DNA from: Cerasicoccus frondis
Lineage (GTDB): Bacteria > Verrucomicrobiota > Verrucomicrobiia > Opitutales > Cerasicoccaceae
Reading direction: 5' to 3'
Assembly (NCBI GenBank): GCA_031296915.1
Contig: JAVDPC010000019.1
Span: forward strand, 1 to 64,000
DNA: 64,000 nt
The notes under the pieces were generated by a model. The model searched no databases and was not told the DNA's origin. It worked only from the letters and a program-made list of their open reading frames with translations. Positions 33,636-42,543 of this stretch are shown here, piece by piece. Made by a program: the position numbers and the translations under genes. Each line of letters starts with the position of its first letter. Position 1 is the stretch's first letter.

Positions 33636-34898
33636 CTAACGCGCGGCATGACGACGTGGCAGCGAGCCACGTTTCTTTGCCGTGCGATAGGCATCATAAG
33701 CCGGTTTGGGCGTGATGTCCGCACCGGAAAGTTGAATCGACTTATCCACGTATTCGATCGGCATGCTGTCATTAAGCGCCAGAATGCCATAAACCTGCTG
33801 GCTGGGGTGCGCATAAGGCTCATCGAAAAGTTCATACCAGTAAATGCGCTCCAACTGATTGACCTTTCCTTCTGACAACACCGTAAGCGTGTCTTCCAAA
33901 TGCGTTCGCTGCTCGCTGAGTGAAAGCAATCGCTTGTCGTGAGCAGGACTGTCGGTTCGGGCTGATGCCCCAATTTCCGTACACCAATTGGGCTTCTGAC
34001 TATCGCCATACGCTTTCATTTTCGCCCAGATATTTTCCTCGCCCGGCGCCACGAGCTTCCCCATAACGGCCAGCTTTTGGTTCGCAGGATTCCAGCAAAC
34101 GGGCAGCTCCGGCGGAAGCCAACCCGTCGTGCCCGCATTCTCCCAATAGGTATGCCAGCTGAAGAAATCATAGTAATCCGTCACATCCGGCGTTTCATAA
34201 AATGCGTCCATCCAGGATTGCACGCCAGCCGGACTCCAACACACGGCATGCACATTGGAAATAACCGGCGCGCCGATCAGCACATCTTCCGCGCCAAGCT
34301 CTTTTCGAACTGACTGCAGACGCCCGCCTGTCACTTTAACGATCTCGGCGTAAGCCCTGGCCGCATCAGGCGAATAACGGTTGTAGCCCTTGAAAAACAA
34401 ATCACACAAATCCGGCTCATTCCAAATTTCGATCGCTTCCAACGTGCGTTGACCATCGGCGCCTTTTAAGTGTGCGTAACGGCGAAACACCCACTCACAA
34501 AAATCAGCGTATGCCTCATTGTTCGTTGGCGGCCAGCCATGCCCTTGCTTCCCGCCATTGGCCCACGATGGTGCATAGGCAATGGACATCAGCACGCGGA
34601 TTTCATGCTTGGCGCATTGTTCGAAAAAGTAGTCCAACGCCGGCAACCGCGATGTGCTATAAACACCTTCCTCCGGTTCCAGCGTATGCCAGTCGACATT
34701 GATGCGCAATTGCTTCGTGTCGCTTTCAAGGTAGTATTGAAATGCGACATCCTGATCCGCATTGGAGCGGTAAAGGATGTGGTCGTTAACGCCAAAAGCG
34801 TACTCGTTCACATCACCCGCGAATAAATGCGCGGACAGCTGGAGCAGCAGCGTTAAAAATAAAAAACGATAAGGTTCTACAATGGATAAGCGTCTCAT
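33636..34898 (-). CDS. Exported clan GH-A glycoside hydrolase, single-domain paralogue
   Basis: A 420-residue exported hydrolase; the N-terminus has a hydrophobic signal (RFLFLTLLLQLSAHLFAG). The whole barrel aligns with the downstream paralogue, including YAFGVNDHILYRSNA, the acid/base motif IEIWNEPDLCDLFFKGYNRY and the candidate nucleophile NWCTEIGASA. It ends in a basic tail (AKKRGSLPRRHAAR) instead of the jelly-roll domain. Tandem duplication followed by gain or loss of the binding module is the simplest history. An operator-like palindrome lies about 120 bases upstream. With the beta-mannosidase next door, a mannan- or mannoside-containing substrate is likely (inference). Confidence 0.8.
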   Translation of the reverse strand: MRRLSIVEPYRFLFLTLLLQLSAHLFAGDVNEYAFGVNDHILYRSNADQDVAFQYYLESDTKQLRINVDWHTLEPEEGVYSTSRLPALDYFFEQCAKHEIRVLMSIAYAPSWANGGKQGHGWPPTNNEAYADFCEWVFRRYAHLKGADGQRTLEAIEIWNEPDLCDLFFKGYNRYSPDAARAYAEIVKVTGGRLQSVRKELGAEDVLIGAPVISNVHAVCWSPAGVQSWMDAFYETPDVTDYYDFFSWHTYWENAGTTGWLPPELPVCWNPANQKLAVMGKLVAPGEENIWAKMKAYGDSQKPNWCTEIGASARTDSPAHDKRLLSLSEQRTHLEDTLTVLSEGKVNQLERIYWYELFDEPYAHPSQQVYGILALNDSMPIEYVDKSIQLSGADITPKPAYDAYRTAKKRGSLPRRHAAR

Positions 34899-35016
34899 AA
34901 TTGCTTTGCAAGGGGTGGTTCGGAATCAGTTAGGGCACTCCACACATCAAAGAAATGAAATGCGCAGGAGTGAGCTGAGTCTTGCTGCCACCAACAATGA
35001 ACCGCAAAGAATATAG

Positions 35017-35034
35017 CTTTCTATTTGTAGAATG
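35017..35034. promoter_or_regulatory. LacI operator upstream of the GH-A pair
   Basis: CTTTCTATTTGTAGAATG keeps the right half-site TAGAATG and the TTCTA core of the 27697 palindrome, with three changes. It lies 119 bases before the first GH-A gene. Confidence 0.6.
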
Positions 35035-35079
35035 AGTCGCTTGGGTGAGGAAAACAAAACGACCCGCAAACCACTACTA

Positions 35080-35245
35080 AGAGCATTTGTCATCGAACTT
35101 GGCCGCATTAAGTGAGGATAACGATTGGATGCAGCGCAAGGCGGCGTTGATTGAGCAGGCTTGTAGTACGCCACACTCAAGCCAACGCCGCTGAACGCGA
35201 AAAATCACTGCGGCCTGATCGGCTGAGCTCGATGGAAAATGCTCT
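35080..35245. repeat. Complete MITE-like element with terminal inverted repeats
   Basis: A 166-bp non-coding element. The left end reads AGAGCATTTGTCATCGAACT and the right end is its inverted counterpart, ...GATGGAAAATGCTCT. An internal hairpin (GGCTTG...CAAGCC) precedes the conserved core CGCGAAAAATCACTGCGGCC. It is the only full-length copy in the window and lies between the hydrolase promoter and the M48 gene. Confidence 0.8.
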
Positions 35246-35300
35246 AGTTAAGACTCCGATTGTTCAAAGTGACGTTCGAGGATCTCTGCTCCGAAAAACG

Positions 35301-37160
35301 CTAACGCTCAAACTGCTTAACATACTCGGAGCCAGTTTGCTTCAGCGCCTTCTCCAAAAATTTATACGAGGCATGGTTGACCGCCAGGATCGTGCCTGAG
35401 GCAAAGAGCACCTTTTCCAACTTAGACATCAACTCATCCGACTGCTCTCTCTGCAGATGAGTCACAACGCACAACACATAAACTGGATAATGGGTGTAGT
35501 GTTGAGTTTCCTTTTCCAGCAAGTAGATGGCGTGGATGCTGTCATCGGCGTAAAAGCAGGTTTCGAAAATGTATTCCCATTCATTCTGGCGCATTTGCGG
35601 TGCGCGAAAGCTATCCTGCTTACTGACGACTGCGCGCTCAAACAAGTAGTCATCCGCCTTGTCATAGAAAGTGTTGATGTGAGTCTTGAGCGTATCCGCC
35701 GTGGTTTGGTCGTTGACGCGCAAACACCACTCATAGGCGTGCATCGCGCCATCGAGGTAGCACATGGGGTCTCCCTGCATCGCCTTGTACAGGTAGTTCA
35801 GGCAATCCGCTTGCTCCAGCCGCAACTTCATGACGCCAATGGCCAACTGGATGCGCGCGCAGTTCGGAAACTCACGACCAAAGTCCAAGAAGTATTTTAA
35901 TGAATCCCTGGGTCCAAAAAGCTCGTACGTCATCACCGCCAGCTTCCAGCGCAGGAATGGCATCGGTTCATTTTTGACAGCTGAGCGCAAGCGCTGGATT
36001 TCCCTTTCCTGTTCACGCAAGATCGCATGCTGTATGCGCCAAGTATACATAATCTCCCGGCACCAAAGCTCATCTATTTTTTGCACCAACTGATTGGAGG
36101 CGGCTCCAAAGTAATAGTCGCCAGCGCTGGACTCGATGGCGAACTTCAAATGCGGCTCGGCGTTGACTGATTTCAGCCGATCGGCCAGGCATGGGTGTGT
36201 GTCGGTGGGCAAAGTTTTGGCCTCCATCGCGCGCATGACGTAGTAGGGCCCACGGCGAAGCCATAAGTCTTGCGTAGTCAGCTTGATAATGCGCTGCATC
36301 ATGCCGCTCGGTGGTTCTCGGTGGTAAAAGGTTTCCATGCGCATCCGCTCTTGAATTTCCTGATTGAGGAAGCCCATAGTCGCCTCGAGTTTGCACAAAG
36401 ATGAAGCCACATGCCGGGCGTCAGCATGGAGGGCCGCAAAGGCATCCGCCCGGTATTCCGCCTGCCGCCCCTTTACCTGCTGCCACGCAGTCAACCGTGG
36501 CGCAATCCTGCGGTAGATCGGCAAAAACAATAAATGCCGCAGACTGCGCCCTGGTTTATCCAGCCCCGCCAGCCTCCCCCAAATCTGCCCCAAGCGATAG
36601 AAGAACGAACCCGACGAGCCATCACGATTGACAATGTGCCCCATCTCATGCGCCAGCACCGCCTGGAATTGCTCCAAGGTTAGCATGTAGAGCAGCGGTA
36701 GGCCAATCATCAGGTAATTCCGATGCCAAAAGATGCCCAATAATCGAGGCTGCTGCGTAATGCAGGCGTTTACATCGTGCATGAAGAGGATGCGATGAAT
36801 CTTCGGGCATTTCGTACGCTTACGCATGTTGCGAATGTCGTCGTAGAGCGCTTTTCCCGTTTTCTTGTCGAGTTCCAGCCCTTCGGGCGCCTCAGTCTGA
36901 TGCCAGAAAGAACGCGCCATAACGGACAAGATCAATAACCCAACACAGAGAGTGAGCAATTTCCATAAATAGCCGTCTCTTGACTCGGCTAAAAGCCAGC
37001 CTCCCAGCAATATCATCGCCAAGCCCAAAACGAGCAGTAGCAGCGGATAGCCAAAGGTCACCAGACAAAGGCGACGGTAACGCTTTCCAAATCCAGATGG
37101 ATTCTTTTCCGATAGCTCCGTCAGGTTACGGATTAGCGTTTCGTACTCAGCCCTGTTCAT
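35301..37160 (-). CDS. M48-family metallopeptidase, membrane-bound
   Basis: A 619-residue membrane peptidase. Two hydrophobic helices lie at about residues 34-56 and 67-84. The zinc motif HEMGH (about residues 171-175, in AVLAHEMGHIVNRDG) places it in family M48, which includes HtpX-type quality-control proteases. The long helical C-terminal half (about 360-619) has a TPR-like feel, with repeated short helices (LDFGREFPNCARIQLAIGVM), and may bind substrates. ATG 37160 (MNRAEYETL) is preferred over a TTG at 37211. Neighbours give no functional hint. Confidence 0.8.
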   Translation of the reverse strand: MNRAEYETLIRNLTELSEKNPSGFGKRYRRLCLVTFGYPLLLLVLGLAMILLGGWLLAESRDGYLWKLLTLCVGLLILSVMARSFWHQTEAPEGLELDKKTGKALYDDIRNMRKRTKCPKIHRILFMHDVNACITQQPRLLGIFWHRNYLMIGLPLLYMLTLEQFQAVLAHEMGHIVNRDGSSGSFFYRLGQIWGRLAGLDKPGRSLRHLLFLPIYRRIAPRLTAWQQVKGRQAEYRADAFAALHADARHVASSLCKLEATMGFLNQEIQERMRMETFYHREPPSGMMQRIIKLTTQDLWLRRGPYYVMRAMEAKTLPTDTHPCLADRLKSVNAEPHLKFAIESSAGDYYFGAASNQLVQKIDELWCREIMYTWRIQHAILREQEREIQRLRSAVKNEPMPFLRWKLAVMTYELFGPRDSLKYFLDFGREFPNCARIQLAIGVMKLRLEQADCLNYLYKAMQGDPMCYLDGAMHAYEWCLRVNDQTTADTLKTHINTFYDKADDYLFERAVVSKQDSFRAPQMRQNEWEYIFETCFYADDSIHAIYLLEKETQHYTHYPVYVLCVVTHLQREQSDELMSKLEKVLFASGTILAVNHASYKFLEKALKQTGSEYVKQFER

Positions 37161-37252
37161 ATCTAATACAGCGTTAAGGAGTGGCAGACTGCGCAATATC
37201 TGCAACTCCAAAAAGCGCCCAAGCCGATCATGTGGATGCGATTCCGTGCGAC

Positions 37253-39082
37253 TTATACCGACGCTTCGACTGAGTGAAATTCGAGGAAGCTTTTCAGCCC
37301 TTCCGGGGTCAGGTAATTCTTCAGCAAACGTTGATCAGACTTAGTGAAATCGACCATGATCAGGCCATCCAGGCAATTGCCAAAATCCGCGTCGACGTTA
37401 AATGAGAGCAGTGTCCCCTTCAGCTTCAGGTAGTGCTTCAGCAGCACTGGAATGCCCTTCTGGTCGAGTTCGATTTCTGAAATGAGCGCCGATACGTCAT
37501 CAATGCTCCGAACTGACGACAGCATCGCTTCCTTTTCGCTGGCGCCAATTTTCTTCCCGCCCCGCGGCGGGTGTTTGGCCTTAACGAGGTTAGCAAGCTC
37601 GTGGTGAAGCTTGTTCTTTTTCAGAAACTTCACCATCAAGTCCTTGGACACGGCGTTGTATTCCTGACTAATGCTCACTGGCCCAAAGAGCGTGCGATAC
37701 TGCGGATGACGCACTACAAACAGCCCAATGCCACGCCAGATCAAGGATAGCGAGGCGTGTTTTTTCTGGTAGTTCACTGCAATAAACGAGCGTCCCACCT
37801 CCAGCGCAGGCCCCAACTTTTCAAAGAACTCGGGTTTGTAATTAAAGAGCGACGCGGTGTAGAGGCCAGAGCGTCCTTGCGTCAGGAGAATTTCATCGGT
37901 CAAGCCGATGCGGTAAGCCCCCACAATCGCCTGCGCGCCCGCATCCCACATAAACAGATGGCGGTAGTGCAGGTCGTAGCGATCGAGGTCAGTCGACTCC
38001 CCCGTCCCCTCCCCGACCACGCGAAAGGTGCGCTCACGCAGGCGGCCCAACTCCTCCAGCACTTCAGGGATTTCGGCGGCGTGGGCCCAATAAACTTTAA
38101 AGTCCCCATGCTCGGTCAGCAGTCGGTCTTCCGGCAGTTCGGCAATTTCTGCAGCCAGCACTTCCGGCGGCGCTGAAGGGTCGATCTCCTTCATCGGCGT
38201 TTCCCGCTTGGGCAACTTCGGAAAGGAGAAGCGTCGTCGTGGCTTGGCGTCGGCCTCGCGCTTGGCCAGGATGTAAGTTTTGACCCGCAGAAAATCCATC
38301 AGCGCCTTCGACGTCGGGAAGTCCTGCAACTGACGGTAAGTCAGTGGCTGTCCGATCCGTAAACGCACCACACTGTTCGCCTGCTTCGCCAGTTCACGGG
38401 TCAGCGAAAGCGTCCGTAAACGCGGATGAATCATCCCTGCGGCTTGAAACGCCAAGCTGTTGCGGCCTTCGAAATAAAGCGGCACCACCGTCGCTTCGCT
38501 TTTGTGGACAAAGCGCGCCGTACTGTCGAGCCAGACTGGGTCCGTAATCTGCCGGGTTTTCCAGCGCCAGTGTGAAACTGTCCCCGAGGGAAACGTGCCA
38601 ATGCAGCCCCCATCTTTCAGGTGTCGGATGGTTTCCTTGATCCCGGCAAAATTGCTCCGCGCCGCCTCGGGGCCGCCAAATGGGTCGATGGCGATCATCC
38701 ACGGCTGAATCTCAGTCATTTTGGTGAGCAGGTAATTGGCCAGGAGCTTGGAATCATCGCGGATGCTGGTCAACAAGGCGCCAAACACCACGCCATCGAC
38801 CATGCCAAAGGGGTGGTTGCTGACGACCAGCGTCGGTCCTTCGCGGGGTATTTTCGCCAAGTCTTCATCGCTGATTTCATAGGCGACATTCAGCGCCCGC
38901 AACGCCCGTTCGTAGAAATTAATCGTCGAGTGATCCTCAGTCACGCGGCGATAATACATGTTGAGCGCGGAGATGCCGGCAAAGTCCTCCAAAGGCTTGC
39001 CGCCCAACGAGTAAAGCGTGCGCTGCCACCCCGTAAGCGAATCACGGATATTGATCAGCGGCTCAGACGATCCAGACGGCAT
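37253..39082 (-). CDS. Two-domain acyltransferase, OlsF-like
   Basis: A 609-residue protein with two lipid-related domains. Residues 75-280 are a PlsC-type O-acyltransferase (SNHPFGMVDG at 89-97, FPSGTVSHWR, VVPLYFEGRNS). Residues 320-609 are an OlsB-like N-acyltransferase of the hemolysin/GNAT group (YRHLFMWDAGAQAIVGAYRI, EVGRSFIAVNYQKKHASLSL). This order matches OlsF, a bifunctional enzyme shown in Serratia to make ornithine lipids, with the C-terminal domain acylating ornithine and the N-terminal domain adding the second chain. The specific product is not provable from sequence. The motif is HPFGMVD, slightly different from the standard HX4D. Confidence 0.75.
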   Translation of the reverse strand: MPSGSSEPLINIRDSLTGWQRTLYSLGGKPLEDFAGISALNMYYRRVTEDHSTINFYERALRALNVAYEISDEDLAKIPREGPTLVVSNHPFGMVDGVVFGALLTSIRDDSKLLANYLLTKMTEIQPWMIAIDPFGGPEAARSNFAGIKETIRHLKDGGCIGTFPSGTVSHWRWKTRQITDPVWLDSTARFVHKSEATVVPLYFEGRNSLAFQAAGMIHPRLRTLSLTRELAKQANSVVRLRIGQPLTYRQLQDFPTSKALMDFLRVKTYILAKREADAKPRRRFSFPKLPKRETPMKEIDPSAPPEVLAAEIAELPEDRLLTEHGDFKVYWAHAAEIPEVLEELGRLRERTFRVVGEGTGESTDLDRYDLHYRHLFMWDAGAQAIVGAYRIGLTDEILLTQGRSGLYTASLFNYKPEFFEKLGPALEVGRSFIAVNYQKKHASLSLIWRGIGLFVVRHPQYRTLFGPVSISQEYNAVSKDLMVKFLKKNKLHHELANLVKAKHPPRGGKKIGASEKEAMLSSVRSIDDVSALISEIELDQKGIPVLLKHYLKLKGTLLSFNVDADFGNCLDGLIMVDFTKSDQRLLKNYLTPEGLKSFLEFHSVEASV

Positions 39083-39166
39083 AAAAACCCAACTCTAGGC
39101 GGCCCGTCACCAGCCACAAGCACGAAAGTACGACCTGATGGATTCCCCCCTGCCTCGAAAGGCCGT

Positions 39167-41554
39167 TTAGCTTTCTGGTTTTCCGGGGGGCTCGTCGGCA
39201 GGATACTCGGCCTCACCTTCAGGGACCATCTCGTCCATCACCCCGATATCCTGGGCTTGATGCGCCTTGATAAAAGCGTTCACGGCATCAATGCGGCCAG
39301 CAATGAGCAGCAGATCGCCAAGCTGAATCAACTCCGACGCCGGCGGGGTCACAATGCGCTTTTTGCCGCGCTGAATGCCCAAAACCGTCACCTGATGCTC
39401 CTTACGCAACTGAGAGGTGGCCAGGGTGCGCCCCACCAGATCCGAATGCCCGCCAATGTAGGCTTTTTCAATACGGAAGGCTTGCGCATCGGTGCTGGCT
39501 GGCTCGACTTTGCGCGTCGTGTCCATCATCCGGATCGCGGAGTCCACCTGTTCGCTTTCGCCGTAGAGGATCAGGTTATCGCCTGGAAATAGAAACAACT
39601 GCGGCGAAGGATCGAACCGCGTCATCCCCCCCCGGGAAACCGCGATTACCTGCGCGCCGGTTTCAGAGCGCAGTTTCAGTTGGGCCAGCTCTTTACCACA
39701 AGCAACCGAATCCGCAGAGAGTTCGTACTCACGGATTTCGGCCTTCCAGGGATTGCGGCCCGCAATTTCCTTCAACGCCGTTTCACGGCCCAGTTCGTCA
39801 CTTTCGCGGGAGTGCTCCTGAAAGCTCTGATAGAACAGGAATTCGATGCGGCTGTTAATTTGGTTAATCGAACGCCAGAAGAGCACCAGCGCCACACCAC
39901 AGAGGATCAGGAAGATCGCCAGCGTAATGCCAGAAGGGAAAAAGTAGGACGCCGCCGATAGATACAGCCCACCGAAGAGCACCAGGACCACGCAAAGCAA
40001 CAGCGTGTGGAACAGGTTTTTCATCCCACCAAGCAAGGTTTGCCGGTCACGGGATTCGCCGATCACGGACTCCGTGACGAGCATGATCAACACATCGAGA
40101 TTGCGCAGAATAGCCGTCAAGAACGGCAAACAAAGACCGGCGGCGACGATCCAGACTCCCATTTGCGTAATGTCCTCAAAGCCGTGCACCTGTTCCCAGT
40201 TTTCCAGCAAATGCGAGCCCAGGTAAGCGCTGGCGATGATCGAATTAAGCACCAGGAAATAAAACACCACCTGCATCAACGGGCGCCGTGCGAGCCGAAA
40301 AAACGCGCTGCGGCCAATGTAGCGCCCCACGGCGTCCAGCATGCTGGCGTATATGCGGGTCGCGCGCTTGAGCACGTCCGGGCAACGATTCGCCATGGTA
40401 TGAAAGAGGCGATCCGGTTTGGCGTTGAAAAAGGGCATGATCAGGTAAGTCGTGATCGCGAGCCCCACCGTCATGCTGGTCAGGCCGTCCCCGGTAATTC
40501 CAGAGCTGTAGCCCATCGCCGCTAAAATGAAACCAAACTCGCCCACGCTCGCCTTGGGCAACGCAGCACGAAAACCGACCTCGGGCGCCGCACCGCCCAT
40601 GAAGAATCCCAGCCAGCACGCCGTTAATTTGCCCACGACGACCAAGAGCGCAATGCCCAGCACGGCGACCAGGTTATCCCAGATCCAAACGGGATTAATC
40701 AGCATGCCGATCGCCACAAAGAACACTGCGCAAAACAGGTCGCGCAGCGGCTCGGTAACGCGCTCAATTTCCTTCGAAAGATGGCTTTGAGCAAGGATTC
40801 CTCCCGCCAGAAACGCCCCCAACGCCACCGATAAATGCAACACGCTGGCCAACCAACCGACCCCCAGCACCAGCGCCACCGAGACCAGCGTAATCAGCTC
40901 TACGCTGCCAGCCCTTTTCAGAAATGCAGTCAATTTGGCGGCGGCCATGCGACCGAAGAAATACACCGCGACCACGAAGATCGCTACGCCCAGAATCACA
41001 AACGGCGCCTGTCCAAAATCAATATGACCAGAGACGGAGACTCCGCCCAAGATCACCAGCAGCAGCACCGCCACGATGTCCTCAAACACCAACAGGCCCA
41101 CTGCCAATTGCGCTTCCACGCTGTTGAGCCGACCTTTTTCTCGCAGGATGCGGATGCAGACCATCGACGAGGAGTTCGTCAGAACGGCGCCCAGGAAAAC
41201 GCCCTCGATCGCCGTGTAACCCACAAATGGCGCACAGAGCATCCCAATAAAAAACGCCAGCGCAGTCTGCAAAGTCACCGCCAGCAAGGCAGGCCAAAAA
41301 ACGCGCTGCACCCGCCCCAGATCAAAGCCCAGGCCGATGGTGAACATCAGGAAGACGACGCCAAGCTCGCTGAGCTGATTGATAACCGATGCATCCTGCA
41401 AATTCGGCAGCTCCGGCAAGTAAGGACCGATCAGCAACCCGGCCAACAGATACCCCAGGATCACCGGCAAACGCAACAGATGAAAAATGACCGTCACGCT
41501 GGCGGCAACGCCGACGACCAGAGTCAGATCGCGCAATATGGTTGGTTCTTCCAC
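39167..41554 (-). CDS. CPA2-type cation:proton antiporter with RCK_C domain
   Basis: A 795-residue transporter. The first 380 residues contain the Na/H-exchanger core with about twelve helices (LPVILGYLLAGLLIGPYLPE, the VGLLVFEDIVAVLLLVILGG motif, LGAFLAGGILAQSHLSKEIE). A second membrane section at about 420-560 is an unusual addition with four or so helices (GVWIVAAGLCLPFLTAILRN, TLLLCVVLVLFGGLYLSAAS). Two C-terminal TrkA-C (RCK_C) domains follow (about 610-690 and 700-775, ending LIQLGDLLLIAGR), which usually sense nucleotides or ions. GTG 41554 is the start. Potassium or sodium export is likely; the ion is not determinable here. Confidence 0.85.
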   Translation of the reverse strand: MEEPTILRDLTLVVGVAASVTVIFHLLRLPVILGYLLAGLLIGPYLPELPNLQDASVINQLSELGVVFLMFTIGLGFDLGRVQRVFWPALLAVTLQTALAFFIGMLCAPFVGYTAIEGVFLGAVLTNSSSMVCIRILREKGRLNSVEAQLAVGLLVFEDIVAVLLLVILGGVSVSGHIDFGQAPFVILGVAIFVVAVYFFGRMAAAKLTAFLKRAGSVELITLVSVALVLGVGWLASVLHLSVALGAFLAGGILAQSHLSKEIERVTEPLRDLFCAVFFVAIGMLINPVWIWDNLVAVLGIALLVVVGKLTACWLGFFMGGAAPEVGFRAALPKASVGEFGFILAAMGYSSGITGDGLTSMTVGLAITTYLIMPFFNAKPDRLFHTMANRCPDVLKRATRIYASMLDAVGRYIGRSAFFRLARRPLMQVVFYFLVLNSIIASAYLGSHLLENWEQVHGFEDITQMGVWIVAAGLCLPFLTAILRNLDVLIMLVTESVIGESRDRQTLLGGMKNLFHTLLLCVVLVLFGGLYLSAASYFFPSGITLAIFLILCGVALVLFWRSINQINSRIEFLFYQSFQEHSRESDELGRETALKEIAGRNPWKAEIREYELSADSVACGKELAQLKLRSETGAQVIAVSRGGMTRFDPSPQLFLFPGDNLILYGESEQVDSAIRMMDTTRKVEPASTDAQAFRIEKAYIGGHSDLVGRTLATSQLRKEHQVTVLGIQRGKKRIVTPPASELIQLGDLLLIAGRIDAVNAFIKAHQAQDIGVMDEMVPEGEAEYPADEPPGKPES

Positions 41555-41622
41555 GAGCCGTTACGATGGAGAGTCCCTCACCGCCGATCAATGACGAATT
41601 ATCAACATTGCCGTTCGGGCAG

Positions 41623-42411
41623 CTACTTCCCCACACCGACCTCTTCGCGCTTTTCCTGTGCCTTTTTCGCGTAAAATTTCTTCTCCCACTCCTTCTGGTT
41701 CTTGTTGGCTTCCTTCAGGTAAGGGGTGTGCTTGGCCAGATTGATCACCATTGTGTTCAGCCAGTTGCCGAAACCAGTCATCGGGCGCTGAACGTCGACA
41801 AAAAGAACCACGCGGATGCCGTCGGTGTCATTCCAGACTTCATGATCAAAACAGTCGTCGAAGATGACTCCCTTACCTTCAGACCAATTGTAGAACTGCT
41901 TATCCACCCGTATCTTACAGTTTTCACGCGGCTCAGGAACAATCAGCCCCAAGTGGTAGCGTAAAACGCCGTTGTAGGGCCCGCGGTGCGCCGGTATGTG
42001 CTTCTGGGGAGAGAGAATCGAGAACATCGCGGTCTTCATGCCCGGGATCTTTTCCAAGGCCTTGACGGTGTTGGGACAGCGCCGACGGTTTTCCTCACAC
42101 TCGATGCCATACCCCGCCAGGAAGAAGGTTTTCCAGTTGTTGTCGGTGGTGATCGTTTCGACTTCTTTGGTGATCTCGTGGAAGCTCGGCAACGCGGCGT
42201 GATCCTTCATCACCTCATCGAGCTCGGCGCGAATCAGTTCCCAATCCTCTTCGAATGCGGCAGCCCAGGGGAACAACTCATTGTCGTAAATGGGTGGGTT
42301 GCCGTGAACAGAATATTGAATATTCTTCGACTCCACCCAACTAATGAGCGCGTCGAATACCTTGTCAAAAGTGCTGCGGTTCTGCTTGAGGGGAGCTTTT
42401 TTCGGTTCCAT
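41623..42411 (-). CDS. Aspartyl/asparaginyl beta-hydroxylase family protein
   Basis: A 262-residue Fe(II)/2-oxoglutarate-dependent oxygenase of the aspartyl/asparaginyl beta-hydroxylase (PF05118) family. The family core is FSILSPQKHIPAHRGPYNGVLRYHLGL, with iron-binding H in PAHRG, then EGKGVIFDDCFDHEVWNDTD with the second histidine, and RVVLFVDVQRP. Family members hydroxylate proteins or modify lipids (LpxO type); the substrate is unknown here. No membrane helix is present. ATG 42411 (MEPKKAP) is chosen; a GTG start at 42480 would add 23 residues of no recognisable character. It is divergent from the exosortase gene. Confidence 0.8.
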   Translation of the reverse strand: MEPKKAPLKQNRSTFDKVFDALISWVESKNIQYSVHGNPPIYDNELFPWAAAFEEDWELIRAELDEVMKDHAALPSFHEITKEVETITTDNNWKTFFLAGYGIECEENRRRCPNTVKALEKIPGMKTAMFSILSPQKHIPAHRGPYNGVLRYHLGLIVPEPRENCKIRVDKQFYNWSEGKGVIFDDCFDHEVWNDTDGIRVVLFVDVQRPMTGFGNWLNTMVINLAKHTPYLKEANKNQKEWEKKFYAKKAQEKREEVGVGK

Positions 42412-42543
42412 TATAATCGTAGTTGCCGCCGTTGAAATTTTCTGACCGACAATAAAGCCATCTAGCACAATAATTTCCACATCTTTTTTGAAATTGGGTC
42501 ACAATTAAGTAACGCTGCGGTCCCAATTTAATTCGCTAAACAC
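42412..42543. promoter_or_regulatory. Divergent intergenic region
   Basis: Shared promoter region of the hydroxylase and exosortase genes. It contains an inverted repeat AAATTGGG (42491-42498) and CCCAATTT (42522-42529) that could be a regulator-binding site. No transcription-factor match is recognised. Confidence 0.35.
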
